The notes under the pieces were generated by a model. That model saw only the letters and a list, made by a program, of their open reading frames with translations, did no database searches and was not told where the DNA came from. Position numbers and translations under genes: made by a program. Shown piece by piece: positions 10,742-21,899 of a stretch of 64,000 nucleotides of DNA. The stretch is from Apophysomyces variabilis. Taxonomy: Eukaryota > Mucoromycota > Mucoromycetes > Mucorales > Mucoraceae. The DNA lies in the NCBI GenBank assembly GCA_002749535.1, contig MZZL01000055.1:254453-318452 (forward strand). The letters are read 5' to 3'. Numbering within the stretch: position 1 is the first letter of the stretch; each line of letters opens with the position of its first letter.

Positions 10742-11785
10742 ACCAATCCGGGCGTCGCCATCTCTACCTTCAAAGGCGTCCAATGAAATAGAAATAAAAC
10801 CACCGAATAAAGTTCTGTGGTTGCTTGCTGAAACTGACTTAGTTAAGTGGATAATGCTCCCATATGGTGGATCAAAATTTACCCTACCACGGTCGGTGTG
10901 GTCCACAAAAACGTAGCTTAACCTCGCGATGTTCACATGTTCTAGTAGTTAGTTTTTTAATATATTCTGCTTTTTACACAAGGCATCCTTGCCTACAGAA
11001 CGGTGATTTATCACATTGGCCTTTCTTAAATCATCCAAAACAAATCAAAATCCGATCTTGACAATATTAATCTTGAGTTTCTAGAGTAACACATCATAGA
11101 GGAATTGACGTGACACAAACATAACGGGGATCATTGTTGGATACAGCCAGACAATGATTTGTTTTTTGCTTGTTAACGTGGCGACCAAAGATGTGGTTCT
11201 ACTTTGAACTTTAAGAGAAATAGCAGGGATACAAGAGAGAAATTAAAAAAATTATAAAACAATTCTCGTACCCATTGCGTTTACCGCGGATGAAAATCAT
11301 GTGCAGCAGGTAAGAGTTGGTGGCAATACCATATAGGCGATAAAACGGATACGATACTTTGATAGTACTGCATGTGCTAGGCTGAAATACGGCCTATCAA
11401 TAATCTTAAATCAATGTCTGAAAAATATAAAGACCAAAGTCGGATCTGCATTTTGCTTTTCATGGAGGGACTTTTCGAACAATCCCTGAAAAGCCTTGAT
11501 GACCGTAAGAGAAAGGAGAATAATGTTGTTTCTGCCCTCAGGTTCCGTGATGGTGAAACTTCACCGACGTGTACTTTCGATTCCCGACAACTCAACGAAT
11601 AAGGTGCTGCCTCCCATACTATAAATGTGATTCCTCCGAAAAGATCACTTTAGACCAAACTCAACCGCTTCGATACGAAGAAAACCTTTTAGCGGCTCCA
11701 AGATTTAATGTAAAGGCGGATAGAAAAAAAAAGATATCAATATACTATAACTATAGACATAAATATTATGTCTGTCGCCGTTGTA
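10742..11785. other. Intergenic, no gene recognised
   Basis: Spacer downstream of 7-TM gene B and beyond the 3' end of VPS55. It contains repeat copy 2 at 11106-11178. Opposed small ORFs at 11377-11602 overlap each other and show no domain. Confidence 0.4.
11106..11178. repeat. Diverged repeat, copy 2
   Basis: Counterpart of 9446-9507, with the same ordered short matches in the same orientation. It lies about 360 bp after the stop of 7-TM gene B, whereas copy 1 lies about 1200 bp after gene A. Confidence 0.45.
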
Positions 11786-12633
11786 TCATAGCTCCTCTTG
11801 TTGCGAGAAAAAGTGGGTGTAGGCAATGACTTTGAACAGTGGTAAAATTAAGCATAAGATTAATGCGATTCATCGAACCACTTACTTGTCCCATAAACCA
11901 AGATACCACCGGATATACTCATGATCATAGCAGGAACTGTAATCTGAACAATTTCCATGAGATGATGCTCTACGCCTATACCAACCAACTTACCACTCCG
12001 GCATGTGCGAGAACAAAAGGAAGACCTATAGATCCAAGTCAGGTAATAGCGATCTCAAAGAAAAAGCTTACAGAAGCCAGTAACGATAAACATCGCTGTA
12101 ATGAAATGGCCCGCGTCAACAATACCAGACCTGGGAAAGATACGCAAATTCATGTCAAACTGAATCGTCGCAGCTATATTTTGCCTCACCCATCATGAAA
12201 ATCAGCCATCACATCATCTTCTCCGGAACATCGTGCACAGAGAGCATTCGGTAGAGGAGCAAGAACGTAAGTAGCAACTTCAGCAAGTTGTGAGTGTTCT
12301 AACAGTACAACAATCCTCTTTATTCCGGAGACTTACCAACGAGCAATGGCCACCAGTTACTGTCAACCACAACATACCTTTTAGCATCTTCAAACCAAGC
12401 AAAACTTGATACTTACTAATAAAGAGCGCATGACAAAATGACTAGTAAGAAGCCGATGGCGAGTACAAAGGCCAATGCAATGATGCTAGCGTTGAAACAA
12501 CAGATAATTTAGGTTCATTAACCCCTTAGAATAAAAGTTTTTAAGAGTACCTACGCTATTGTTGACAAAAGAATGATAAGTCCATCTTATTTCACGATAA
12601 CAATTTTCAAAACTCACTTCGCAATCCCGCCAT
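11786..12633 (-). CDS. VPS55: Vacuolar/endosomal sorting protein Vps55 (LEPROT family)
   Basis: A small four-TM endosomal protein which in yeast works with Vps68 in late endosome-to-vacuole traffic. The spliced product is 139 aa (yeast Vps55 is about 140). It contains IGFLLVILSCALYNWWPLL, VLAPLPNALCARC, the loop with GIVDAGHFITAMFIVTG, then CLPFVLAHAG and IMSISGGILVYGT. Nine exons on the minus strand: 12633-12618, 12585-12555, 12485-12417, 12359-12337, 12277-12190, 12130-12072, 12025-11994, 11943-11886 and 11829-11786, 420 nt in frame. The first two exons (16 and 31 nt) are the least certain, but they give the expected N-terminal helix. No single exon is longer than 88 nt, so ORF-based gene finding would miss this gene. 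Confidence 0.9.
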
Positions 12634-13431
12634 TATATTTGAATGCACAACACTTAAGCGAAGGAACACACTGCTGTATGGTTTCGGAGATTGTTAGTCG
12701 CTGCCGGATTTGGTGCCCGAAAGCGATACAGCCACAACCCTCAGGTGCTTCTATGCTGGTCATTCTGGGGGATACGCTTTAACATTTTGGTCTCACAAGA
12801 ACTTGTAACTAAAATGTAAGTATCAGTGAAAAGTTAGCTCTGACTTAGGTGTGACTTATTTGCATAGCTTCATTCCTATTGTGCAACTCATATTATACAT
12901 CTGTCCATAGATAAATTTTCCAACATTAACTGGTGGAGATATAGAACAAAGCACACATGCTTTTCTGGTCAAATCGAAGGTGATTCTGACTAAATTTATT
13001 GAAAACATGTTACAGTTTATATTTTTCGAACATAATAAGCCTCTATGGTTTCTTTCAGTGTCCACTTTGCTGTACATGTGTTCAAGGTGCGTTTAGGCCT
13101 ATTTCGGGATGAATGCAGTTGAGCAGGTAAGTACACTGCACTTTTGTTCATTTTCACTCTCGGTAAGTTCAAGCATTCGATAAATTCAAGAGATCTTTAG
13201 GAAATAAAGCAAAGTCATAAGGCGCACTTTGTACTGTTACACGGTTCCGCCACTGACACGAAAATGTAAAACAGATTATACAATAAACAGAAGTATGCAC
13301 TTGAACAACAACCTAAACCCGTTCATGCAAACGTCAGTACACCGTCACGCAGGCTTCGCGCCTCTAAAAAGTTCGCGTTTTTTTTATTTCTGAATTTTTT
13401 TGTTTTCTTTTAACCCTCTAATCTCCTCACA
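12634..13431. other. Divergent promoter region VPS55 / SET-like gene
   Basis: About 0.8 kb between divergent genes. It has a T-rich tract at 13377-13412 just upstream of the chaperone start codon. No coding evidence. Confidence 0.45.
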
Positions 13432-14489
13432 ATGGCCACTGACGAAGCTATCCGCAAAGAATTGATTGCTCTTGAGGAAGAAACCGACAAGATCAACAAC
13501 GACATCCAGGCTTACACCCGTAAGCTCATGAAGCCTGTGTGGGAGAAGCGCCGCGAGATCGTCAAGAAGATCCCTAACTTCTGGGCTGAAGTGGTAAATT
13601 CAGTGCTAGTGGCAACAACATGAATATAACAGAACCTTTTATAGCTTGGAAATCACAGCTTCTTCTCTCTTAACTTCTCTCAAACGGATCTTGAGGTAAA
13701 AAGGACGTGCTATCGTGACGAACTGACATACTAAGTTCGCAAGTTAAATAGGCCATGGAGAAGCTCACTGATCTTTACGTTGAATATGATGACGACAAGC
13801 CCAACTACCGTAAAGTCATTGCTGTAAGAGGCATTTAAGTTATCTTATGTTACGTTTTCTAAACCGTTGAGATGGGTAGGTTTTTGACAAGAACCCTGTG
13901 TTTAAGAATGATACATTGGTTAAGGTAAAGGATCAGTAAACAAAGTTTAAAATCTGATCTTGTGTTCAGGAATTCAATCTCAACGAAGAAGATGGTGAAG
14001 TTTTGAGCAAGACCACTATTGAATACCACCCTGGCAAGGTAAAAATGAAGAAATGGTTATCAATAATCGCGGTCTCATGGTATGTGCAGGAGCCCAGCAA
14101 AAAGCGCAAGGCTTCGGATGATGACGAAGATTTTCCTACTTCTTTGGTTGAATGGTTCGGCGACGATGATATCCGCATCGGAGCTATTTTGAGGTGAGTG
14201 GATAAAAAAATGATGAAACAAGGTTTAACAGTGAGTCAGCGAGGAACTCTTCCCTGGCGCTATGGAGTAAGTTAGTTTACTCTCTGGCTTTCAGTCCGAC
14301 TAACAATGTTGAAACAGATACTATGAAAACGACGAAGAATTCCTTGATGAGGGAGAGGATGACGAAGAGGAAGAAGATCTGGGATCGGAGGACGAGGAGG
14401 GTATGTGATATAATGGAAAATGTTGGATAGTTTCTGACATTTCTATTTTATCAGAAAATGAGCCTCCTGCTAAGAAGACGAAGAACTAA
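13432..14489 (+). CDS. SET/NAP-family histone chaperone
   Basis: The product is 206 aa. An N-terminal dimerisation helix (ELIALEEETDKINNDIQAYT) is followed by PVWEKRREIVKKIPNFWAEV, the FW signature of SET/NAP proteins. Then come YDDDKPNYRKVIAVFDKNPV and KTTIEYHPGKEP, the NAP earmuff fold. The tail has EWFGDDDIRIGAIL, a Glu/Asp run (EGEDDEEEEDL) and a basic PPAKKTKN end that may be an NLS. Exons: 13432-13593, 13645-13695, 13752-13823, 13880-13924, 13970-14038, 14090-14193, 14318-14400 and 14455-14489 (621 nt). SET/Vps75-class proteins bind histones H3-H4 or H2A-H2B in the nucleus. The length and short N-terminus favour SET/Vps75 over Nap1. Confidence 0.88.
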
Positions 14490-15832
14490 CTTCAGTTAAT
14501 GAAGTGAGGATACAGGACCACTTCTTGCTGGTTATTAAAATTTCTAATGGGTTCTTTATGCATAAATTTACCAATTGAGTGTTTCGAAACATGAAATATA
14601 AACTAGTTTGATTTATACTGATATATTATGAAGTCGATGTTGCTGTTCCATTTGCTTCAGTGAACTTCAACATTGCCAAAACATGTGTACAGCCAATGAC
14701 CCCGTGATAGTGCTATACCGTGTTCCAGAAGAGCAATGGCTATTCTGCTATTATGGCATCCGTACTATGTGCAGTCAAGGTTCATCCATTCAGTTGCATC
14801 TAATAAGAGGTAACAAAGACCGGTATTATACAGCTGTACATGTCGAGCAAGCACCCACGACTGGATATCAAGGGCAGCATCGGATTCTTCCAATGTAAAA
14901 AAAGTGGTTATTTTTGTTCCGAACGAAATTTATCCCCAAATTAAAGTCGCATCTAGCAAATTGACTTGAAGCATTTTCGAAACTGAGCTTGACGCTAAGA
15001 AATCCTATTAATTGTCGTGTTATAAAGTTTCAATTGATCAATTTTACATAGCTATCAGAAAACTAACGATGCCATACCCAGCTCCCCCGCCAAGCGGATG
15101 CAAGATGCATATATATATTTCAACTTCAAGGAACTGCGACTTTGATATTCGTAGTTTGCGATATTATTTTTGGGGAAATAATGTACAAGCAGCCGATGCC
15201 ACGCCGCAACATTAGTTCATCAACATTAGCCAATGCATCGGGATATAGATGCACTGGTAGTATCTAAGGACTACCTAAAGTGACACAAAGACGTTGTTTC
15301 GTCTATCCAAGTGGCCCTCGCTTATTGTGTTCCTATTACTCGCGTTTCTTAATACTTAATTATGCAGGTATGGAGGGAATAATGCCAGTAGCATGCCGTC
15401 CGAACTCTACGCTCTCGTACAAACGTTGTCATAGCTATAACATAGAACGTCAGAGACGCGGGATGCGGTTTCATGATCGGTTAGGATCGGCAGGAAATCA
15501 TGTTAGCGTAGAATGGCTTATCTATTCCATAGTTACGTTTGTCAATTGTAGTACTCCTTTTTCTTCAGCACACTTCCAATCACTGTGTTCTTCGGGAGTA
15601 TACAAATTGTATCAGTGTTCCAATGTATTTCCTATTCGTGATTCACGCATATCCTTTGCACGCTGATTTACACCATGATTCCTTTTCTTTTTTAAAAAAA
15701 CAGAGATCTATAGTCATACACACATATCCAGAAGGTAAAAGCATTCCCCATCATTCCTTTTCTTCTCACATATCATGACTAATAGATCTTTTCTTGTTAA
15801 TGTAGCAGACATATTGGTTTTTATTGCTGGAT
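14490..15832. other. Intergenic, no gene recognised
   Basis: About 1.3 kb between convergent genes. The ORF at 15280-15666 (128 aa) is Cys/Ser/Tyr-rich, has no domain and no splice context, so I treat it as chance. Confidence 0.4.
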
Positions 15833-16656
15833 TTAAACCTTGAAACCACGGCTGGCACGCTTACCACGGGCACGCTCGAACTTGCGGCCCTTGCTGCGGA
15901 CATAAGGCTTCTTATTCTTGTGGGGTCCCATGCCAAAGTGCTTGACAGCCTCACGAGAGTTCTTGGCACCACGGATCAAGATGGTGTTGGAACCAGTAGG
16001 AGCACGGAGGGCCAACTGATCAAGGGTCAAGACCTCACCACCAGCCTTCAAGATGCGGGCCTTGGCAGTCTTTGTGAAGCGAAGGGCAGCCACGGACAGC
16101 TTGGGGACTTCCAACAAGCGGGAATCGTCGGTCACGGTACCAACCACGACAATGGTCTTGCCATCCTTAGCATTCTGAGCAAGACGCGAGATGGTGACAG
16201 GAGGACGGTTGATGCGAGACATAAAGAGGCGCTTCAAGATGACCTTGTTGAAGTTGGCATCGGTACGGCGAGCGAGGAAGCGGTACAACTTTGATTTTTT
16301 TCAAATTCAACATTAGCTTTTGTTCGTAGCGGGAACCCCGCGAAGGTCTTCATTAACAATCTATATTACCTTGACCAACAAAGCCAAGTAAACGTTCTCG
16401 GACTTGGGAGCCGTCCTGTTGGAGTTCTTGACGTGGTGGTTCTTCAAGTCAATACCCTACATGGAATAAAAATGGATGAACTCAGCGATGGCATGTTCAG
16501 GTCCTATAGATCTCGAGAAAGCCCTCGCCCCCAAGAAGTTAAGAAAAGGATTCTGCATTCGTCATCTATCGTTATCATTTTCTATAATAGCCATCCATCC
16601 AAACATCACGTCTCATTCCCTTGATTGTATGCTCGTTCTCCCTGTATATTTACCAT
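15833..16656 (-). CDS. RPL18: 60S ribosomal protein eL18
   Basis: The 181-aa product matches eL18: [83 protein letters not shown], and the C-terminal [20 protein letters not shown]. Exons on the minus strand are 16656-16654 (ATG only), 16456-16370 and 16288-15833. The ATG is followed by GTAAATATA, and the first intron of 197 nt is long for this window. The acceptor TTCCATGTAG precedes GGTATT, the second codon. I found no better ATG-plus-donor upstream, but a different ATG remains possible. Codon use is biased, as expected for a highly expressed gene. Confidence 0.92.
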
Positions 16657-17029
16657 GGTTGTGAATGTCTGACAGCAGAAGAAGGACCCCTTAGTATACG
16701 GTTCTTCATGTGAAGTAACCACTCTCCCGATCCCCCCCCTCTCATTAGCCGCACTCCCCGCACGGATTTTTGGCGCTGCGCCGAACCAGCGCTCCGGATC
16801 TGGTACGGTTGCCACGATGTCCGGTCGGCTGTGATTGGATAATCTCGAGCGCGCACCGGACAGAAATGACAATGCAAACTTGGTGAAAAGGCAGACTATG
16901 GTTGCGACTTGAATTGTTGCTAGATGATTTCTCAGACATATACCGGTAACTCTTGGTAATTATGGATAATTTGGGTCACACAAATATTGGTTTTCGAATT
17001 TTAAAGATTGAGTATTAAGCGATAAAATA
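16657..17029. other. Intergenic between RPL18 and SPC25
   Basis: Short spacer holding the RPL18 promoter and the SPC25 3' end. It is GC-richer around 16730-16860, with a run of C at 16732-16738. No coding evidence. Confidence 0.4.
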
Positions 17030-18059
17030 CTATGAAAGCGATATTGCATCACAGAATGCTTTTCGTATCTGCTTGATGAATTTTGGCAGGTCGCGATCCT
17101 TGTTCAATTGATCAACTAACTCTTGTACTATTGGAAGTTCAGGCACACATTCGGACACTAATATAATCCACGTCAATGTATTTCCTTTCGTAGCTGTTCC
17201 TTTTTGACTTTTACCCGAATAGACACGAGTGGCTGCAATATCCAGAGTCACATAAAATACTCGATCCAGATCATGCTCGTCGATATGTGTAAATTCAAAT
17301 CGCGTACGGTCCACTACAACAACGCATTTTACGGACGCTTTGTACATGTTCCTTTTTCCTTCTTTTATTGACATTACCTCCAGGCGAAGTGATACGTAAT
17401 CGTGTGATATCTTTTATTGCGTCTAATTCGGCTTGAGCATTTTTTGATTCTATAGCATGCCTCCGTCGCATATCTTCTTTGTCTGTAGCATCCGGAGCTT
17501 TTCAGTAAAAGAAGACAATTGTTATCAACCCGCTTACCTTCCTGTATTCGCACTAGCTTTTCTTTCAATATGTTCCGTTGTGCTTTTGCCTGCGCAAGCC
17601 TCACAGCCATTATCTGATGTTTTTGTTTTAATGCTTCAGTTTCCTTCGCTAATTGAGCAGCATATTCCTGTTTCATGACCAATTCTGATAAGTATATTTT
17701 CTTGTCAGTCCCTAACTGCTGTGTCATGTCCAGTCCATGTTCTACCGACTTTGGCCTTCATCGCGGATCTGATGACTGACATGTTCTATTTGTTGTTCCA
17801 GTTCCTTCTGATTATCTATTTTGACAAGTAAATCCCCTTTCTTTCTCTTGATCTATGCATATGGAAAGGCAAAGGGATTGTTACCGAGCAATTGCCGACG
17901 CTCACGATCGCTTTCTTCTACTTTACTCTTCGCATTATCCATTGTCCTTTGAATGTATACGTCATATCTATGCCCCATGTCGTCCAATCTTCGTTCCATG
18001 TCGTGACATCTCGTTAACAAGTTCGTTAAATCTAATCGCGGATCCATTTGGTTGGCCAT
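17030..18059 (-). CDS. SPC25: Kinetochore protein Spc25 (Ndc80 complex)
   Basis: Subunit of the Ndc80 complex, pairing with Spc24 at the centromere-proximal end. About 170 residues of coiled coil (MERRLDDMGHRYDV; KQEYAAQLAKETEALKQKH; AQRNILKEKLVRIQE) lead to the globular Spc25 C-terminal domain with RTRFEFTHIDEHDLDRVFYV, VSECVPELP and IKQIRKAFCDA. Proposed exons are 18059-17885, 17836-17781, 17718-17538, 17497-17378, 17337-17215 and 17157-17030 (783 nt, 260 aa). The donor ending exon 2 (GTCAGT) is weak and this junction is uncertain. The last intron (17214-17158, 57 nt) is in frame and stop-free; removing it restores the family pattern Y-x-V-S-x-x-x-P-x-L. Confidence 0.82.
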
Positions 18060-19206
18060 GATTTTCAGCTCTTCTAACTCGATCTGTACTCAGGACAACC
18101 TTTTTCATTTTCACTTAAGGAAAGTCCGACATATCCTGTCATTAGCCAAAGGCATTTTTGTTTCCAAATCCGAGCTTAAATGCTCTCTGCAGCCGTTAAT
18201 CCAAGCATGAATCGACCATTACAATCGAGCAGCTTAAAGTAATATTCCCTATAGGAAGTTGCTGATTGGAACATATAATATATATGCTATGACGAGAATG
18301 AAGGTATAGAGCTTCTCCAATTCGAGTATCCAGTGAATGAAAACGGACGCGTTGAAACTGTAGAAAACTAAATGAACGCGCCTTTTGTGTTTTCTCGATT
18401 TTGATGAGCCCATGACATCAAAAATTAGGAAGATTAAGGTGCAATCACCGAATCAAAAACATTTTTCCCAGGTTACATATATATATATATGTGTGTGTGT
18501 GCTTGCGTGTCACCTATTATATTTAACCTTTACAGTACTAACTATATCTTTGCTGACCTATTATACAAAGCAGAACAAATCGTAAAATCTACAGTAGGCA
18601 ACTCTAACATTACAAAACTGCCGCATAGTTGTATTACAACACTATTTAGCTTTCCTTTTGCTCTAGCAATCTTTTGTTCACCATAGAAAACATGATATTA
18701 TTACAATGCCTGGTATTGTTCATAATGCATGGACCAACTCATTCTTGCCTCACCAGCCGACAGCTTCCGGTGAGCCCCAGTGAATGATGTCCCAAAATCA
18801 GGGATATCCATTTTACTTAGTGGCTATCATTTGTATTACTATTCCCAAGTTGAAAGTGCCAAACAGAGTGATAATGTTCATACTCATATAGAACATAAGA
18901 ATATTTCTTCCTCATTTTGACTGAGAATTTTTTTTTTTTGACTAATCAGCTCTTTGGCCGGCATTCATTTAAAACCGGTCAGTATTGCTTCTCATTTGCT
19001 ATATTCAACTCCATGATGCCCCGGATAAAACATCCACTCGGGTGCCAGCCTATATGCGCTAGAATTGCAAGTTCGCTTGTAAAACAGTAGCTACACATAT
19101 TTCTTTTTGCGGAGTTTGAACGAATTGTGAGGAAGTGACTTGCACGACCCCAGGGAGAAAACAAAGCTTGGAACACCTATTCCGTCGTTAACTTTATTAC
19201 ATTACC
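18060..19206. other. Divergent spacer SPC25 / 76-aa gene
   Basis: About 1.1 kb of AT-rich DNA with an (AT)n(GT)n microsatellite at about 18477-18501. Small ORFs show nothing. The promoters of SPC25 and the 76-aa gene must lie here. Confidence 0.45.
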
Positions 19207-19672
19207 ATGGTAGGGACATGTCCTAGCCGTCATGACACTTCGTTTTCTGACTTGTATATTAGGGTGCTGTTAGCCGATTCCCCTATCCTAAAGATGTCTG
19301 GTAAATTAATTGTGGATTTCTCCTTTCGTTCATCGTAGCCATCGCGTAACAATGTTTAATGAATAAAGGTCCCCCGCCGGTGGTTGGTGGTCCCAACCCA
19401 AAGCCTGGAAATCGAACACTGCCATCGCCGCGTTAGGCATGGCTGTTACCATTGGTGCTATCTGGAAACTTTCCGCCGAAAAGGAGGTAATACGAGCGAC
19501 AGCTGCATTTGGGTATTCACCTTTTCATTGGTAGGTGCGTTATCAGCAACCCAAACGTTGGATTCCCTCCATGATGGTAAGAAAGAACAATTTTACTTCT
19601 CCTTTTCTTTTGCTCTTTGGCTAATATGATTTTATTAATTAGTGGGCAAAGCAATATAAGGACCAACAATAG
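19207..19672 (+). CDS. 76-aa single-TM conserved small protein
   Basis: Five tiny exons (19207-19209, 19263-19300, 19369-19486, 19535-19576, 19643-19672; 231 nt) encode a 76-aa protein. It starts MGAVSRFPYPKDVWSPAGGW; a core WSQPKAWKSNTAIAALGMAV leads into one hydrophobic helix; then AEKEVRYQQPKRWIPSMMW and a short KQYKDQQ end. The layout (Pro/Trp-rich head, one TM helix, charged tail) resembles small accessory proteins of the mitochondrial inner membrane, but I cannot name it. The first exon is only ATG followed by GTAGGG. Every junction keeps the frame, and the protein-like Trp/Pro pattern across junctions is strong evidence of a gene. It converges with SEC12, with 146 bp between stop codons. 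Confidence 0.72.
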
Positions 19673-19818
19673 ATTTGCTAGAGTTGAATAAACTTAGTTT
19701 CCATTGACCAGCGACATTGGGATTTTTCATCCGTTGCGAAACTAATTTCTTGAAATAATGCATTATTACCCCTGCTTGGAAATGTGGATTAAGTGTAGTT
19801 TACTGCTACAAATCGCAT

Positions 19819-21492
19819 CTAGGGACCGGAAACAGTAGAGGTCAGTGATTCGAAAATGGATGCTTGTAGCGTTGTTGTGGGTTTGGCAACATCCAAGTGA
19901 ACACCAAGCAGGCCAGGAGGAGCAGGCCCGCCAGTGTAAATGGTCGTCACCCATAAAACGAGACCAGCAATTACTAGAGCTAGCAAAAGTGTATATATTG
20001 GACTGATGAAGGCTATATTGTATATTGCTTATTAAAACAATGTATGCAAAACGCTCTCTTGCTTACCGGGAGGGAATTGTAACGGTAAACTCACTATGCG
20101 GCACGTGTTGTCTGCCGAACCACTTGCCAACAGTCGACGATCAGGACTGATGGCGATGCTGGTAATGGAAAACCCATGTGCGTTCTCGATCCGTGTTAAG
20201 ACCTTTTAAAAGAATCACAGTTCAGCATGGATTATATAGCTTTTGTACAACAAATCACCTTCAGCGTCATAGTGTCCATTAATGTGAGGCTAAAATCGGC
20301 CGATCCAAAAGCAAGCATGTATCCGTCGTTGCTATGGATAGGATGAGCGGTTGTGCTTAGATTGTCGACACATTACCTGATGGAGAAAGCCGTGATGGGC
20401 TTCTTGCTAACTTTCACTACCTTGATTGTCTCAAGCGTATAGGCATCGAACACGCAGATATAAGCAGCCGACTTCTTGGAATTCGCCACAGCAAAACCGA
20501 GTTCCTTAGAAACACCTCGGCCGTATCTAAAGCCTGTGTGAGAACAATAAACGTAGCGTGAATAAAAGGCTTTTACCGAAAGCAACGGAATTGAAGTCCA
20601 AGATCTTTGCGTGCGGCAGAGGTTGAGACAGTCTGGACTACCTGGCCGGTATTTTTTCCGCGTAAACTTATCAGTTTTAATGCATCTCGGAGTACACACG
20701 TCAATTTCTCGTTTTCTAGATTGATATCAACGTCGAGTACTTCATGCTCTAGATTGGCAGACGTGGATTTCTTAATATCGCGATTATCGTACGTGAATAT
20801 ATGAACATGGCCATCTGTCGTTCCAGTGGCCAGCATTTTTCCGTTATGGCTGAATCGGACGACCTTCTACTCAAAGAGAGATGAATCAGAGAAACAAACT
20901 GATAGTAAAGATTATTCCCCGTCAACCCGTACCTGATAGTCGTCCAAACTTTTGCTTTCGAGCGTAGGAAACGAACTTCTTTCGTCAATGCTATAGTAAA
21001 GCTTAGCCCTCCTGTTTAGGAAAAAAACCGAAGTAACAATGCTTACTCTCCCTTTGCGACTGTAAATAAGCGACAGTTATGGTTTTCGCCATTCTCCATT
21101 CGATCGCTGGACTGATTGATACCGGCAACTATAACGACATCCTTTGACCAATTGGATTAGACATTTCAAACATGGTCACCGTCCTCTACTAACCGTTGGA
21201 TGAACATCGAGACACATGGGCGCATCTTCTTTCTCAGGCACCTCAAAGGTTGCTTCTTCTTCTAGTTCTTTTCGACGCACATCGATATTGTATAAGACCT
21301 AAAATCGACAACGGCTGTTCATTGCGTGTTTCTTTCCTATGGTTTTGCATGTCCACCAACCAATCTGTTCTTCACCCCAGATCGACCTGCACCGCCTCCT
21401 CCACCAAGAACAAGCTGCTTGTCATTGAGAAAGGCAAGACCAAATACAGGTATGCCAACAGGTACAGAAAAAGCGGGACACGTCGTTGACAT
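19819..21492 (-). CDS. SEC12: Sec12/PREB guanine nucleotide exchange factor for Sar1
   Basis: An ER membrane WD40 protein that loads GTP on Sar1 to start COPII coat assembly. The 407-aa product opens with FGLAFLNDKQLVLGGGGGAG then RSGVKNRLV, the Gly-rich loop of the Sec12/PREB family that binds potassium. WD-like blades follow (VRFSHNGKMLATGTTDGHVHIF; ITAFSISNDGYMLAFGSADF; ISPDRRLLASGSADNTCRIV). Near the C-terminus is one TM span, TLLLALVIAGLVLWVTTIY, then a 38-residue lumenal tail. Exons on the minus strand: 21492-21361, 21298-21194, 21141-21047, 21011-20933, 20866-20642, 20604-20577, 20533-20377, 20331-20259, 20202-20067 and 20012-19819 (1224 nt). One 37-nt intron (20641-20605) is very short but needed for the frame. 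Confidence 0.9.
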
Positions 21493-21899
21493 GGTTCGTC
21501 CTTTGTAGTTTCCGCAGGAACAAGAAGTGCGCAATCGCCGAACTTTAAAAAATTCCTGTTTTTCGGCGTGAAAGTCTTATTGACTTAAGCAGATCTTAAA
21601 ACTCAGTATGGGCCATTGATCAGCGTCAACCTGAGTACCGACCAGCTAATATAAGGCTCCTTCTTACATTGATTCTTTTGAACAAATAGCTGGAAATTAC
21701 AGCAGTAAACGGATCGCAAGATGATTTTAAGGGGGAAAAAGTCTTATAACAAATAAGCTATGTATCCGAAACAGCGACATACCACTATCAGTTTCAACCC
21801 GAATATGGTCACATACTGATCGAGCATATGCTGGCACAGAAAGCTGTCCGGCTCATTGCGAGGTGCCTCAAGCAATCAAAGTCTTTTTTTTTTCTCTTT
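21493..21899. other. Spacer between NDC1 and SEC12
   Basis: About 400 bp between the NDC1 stop and the SEC12 start, both on the minus strand. It should hold the SEC12 promoter. No coding evidence. Confidence 0.45.

Noticed and set aside
15280..15666. 128-aa ORF
   Set aside because: No recognisable motif and Cys/Ser/Tyr-rich random-like composition in intergenic DNA.
15824..16294. 156-aa ORF antisense to RPL18
   Set aside because: Mirror of a codon-biased ribosomal gene; composition (Leu/Gly/Thr repeats) is an antisense artefact.
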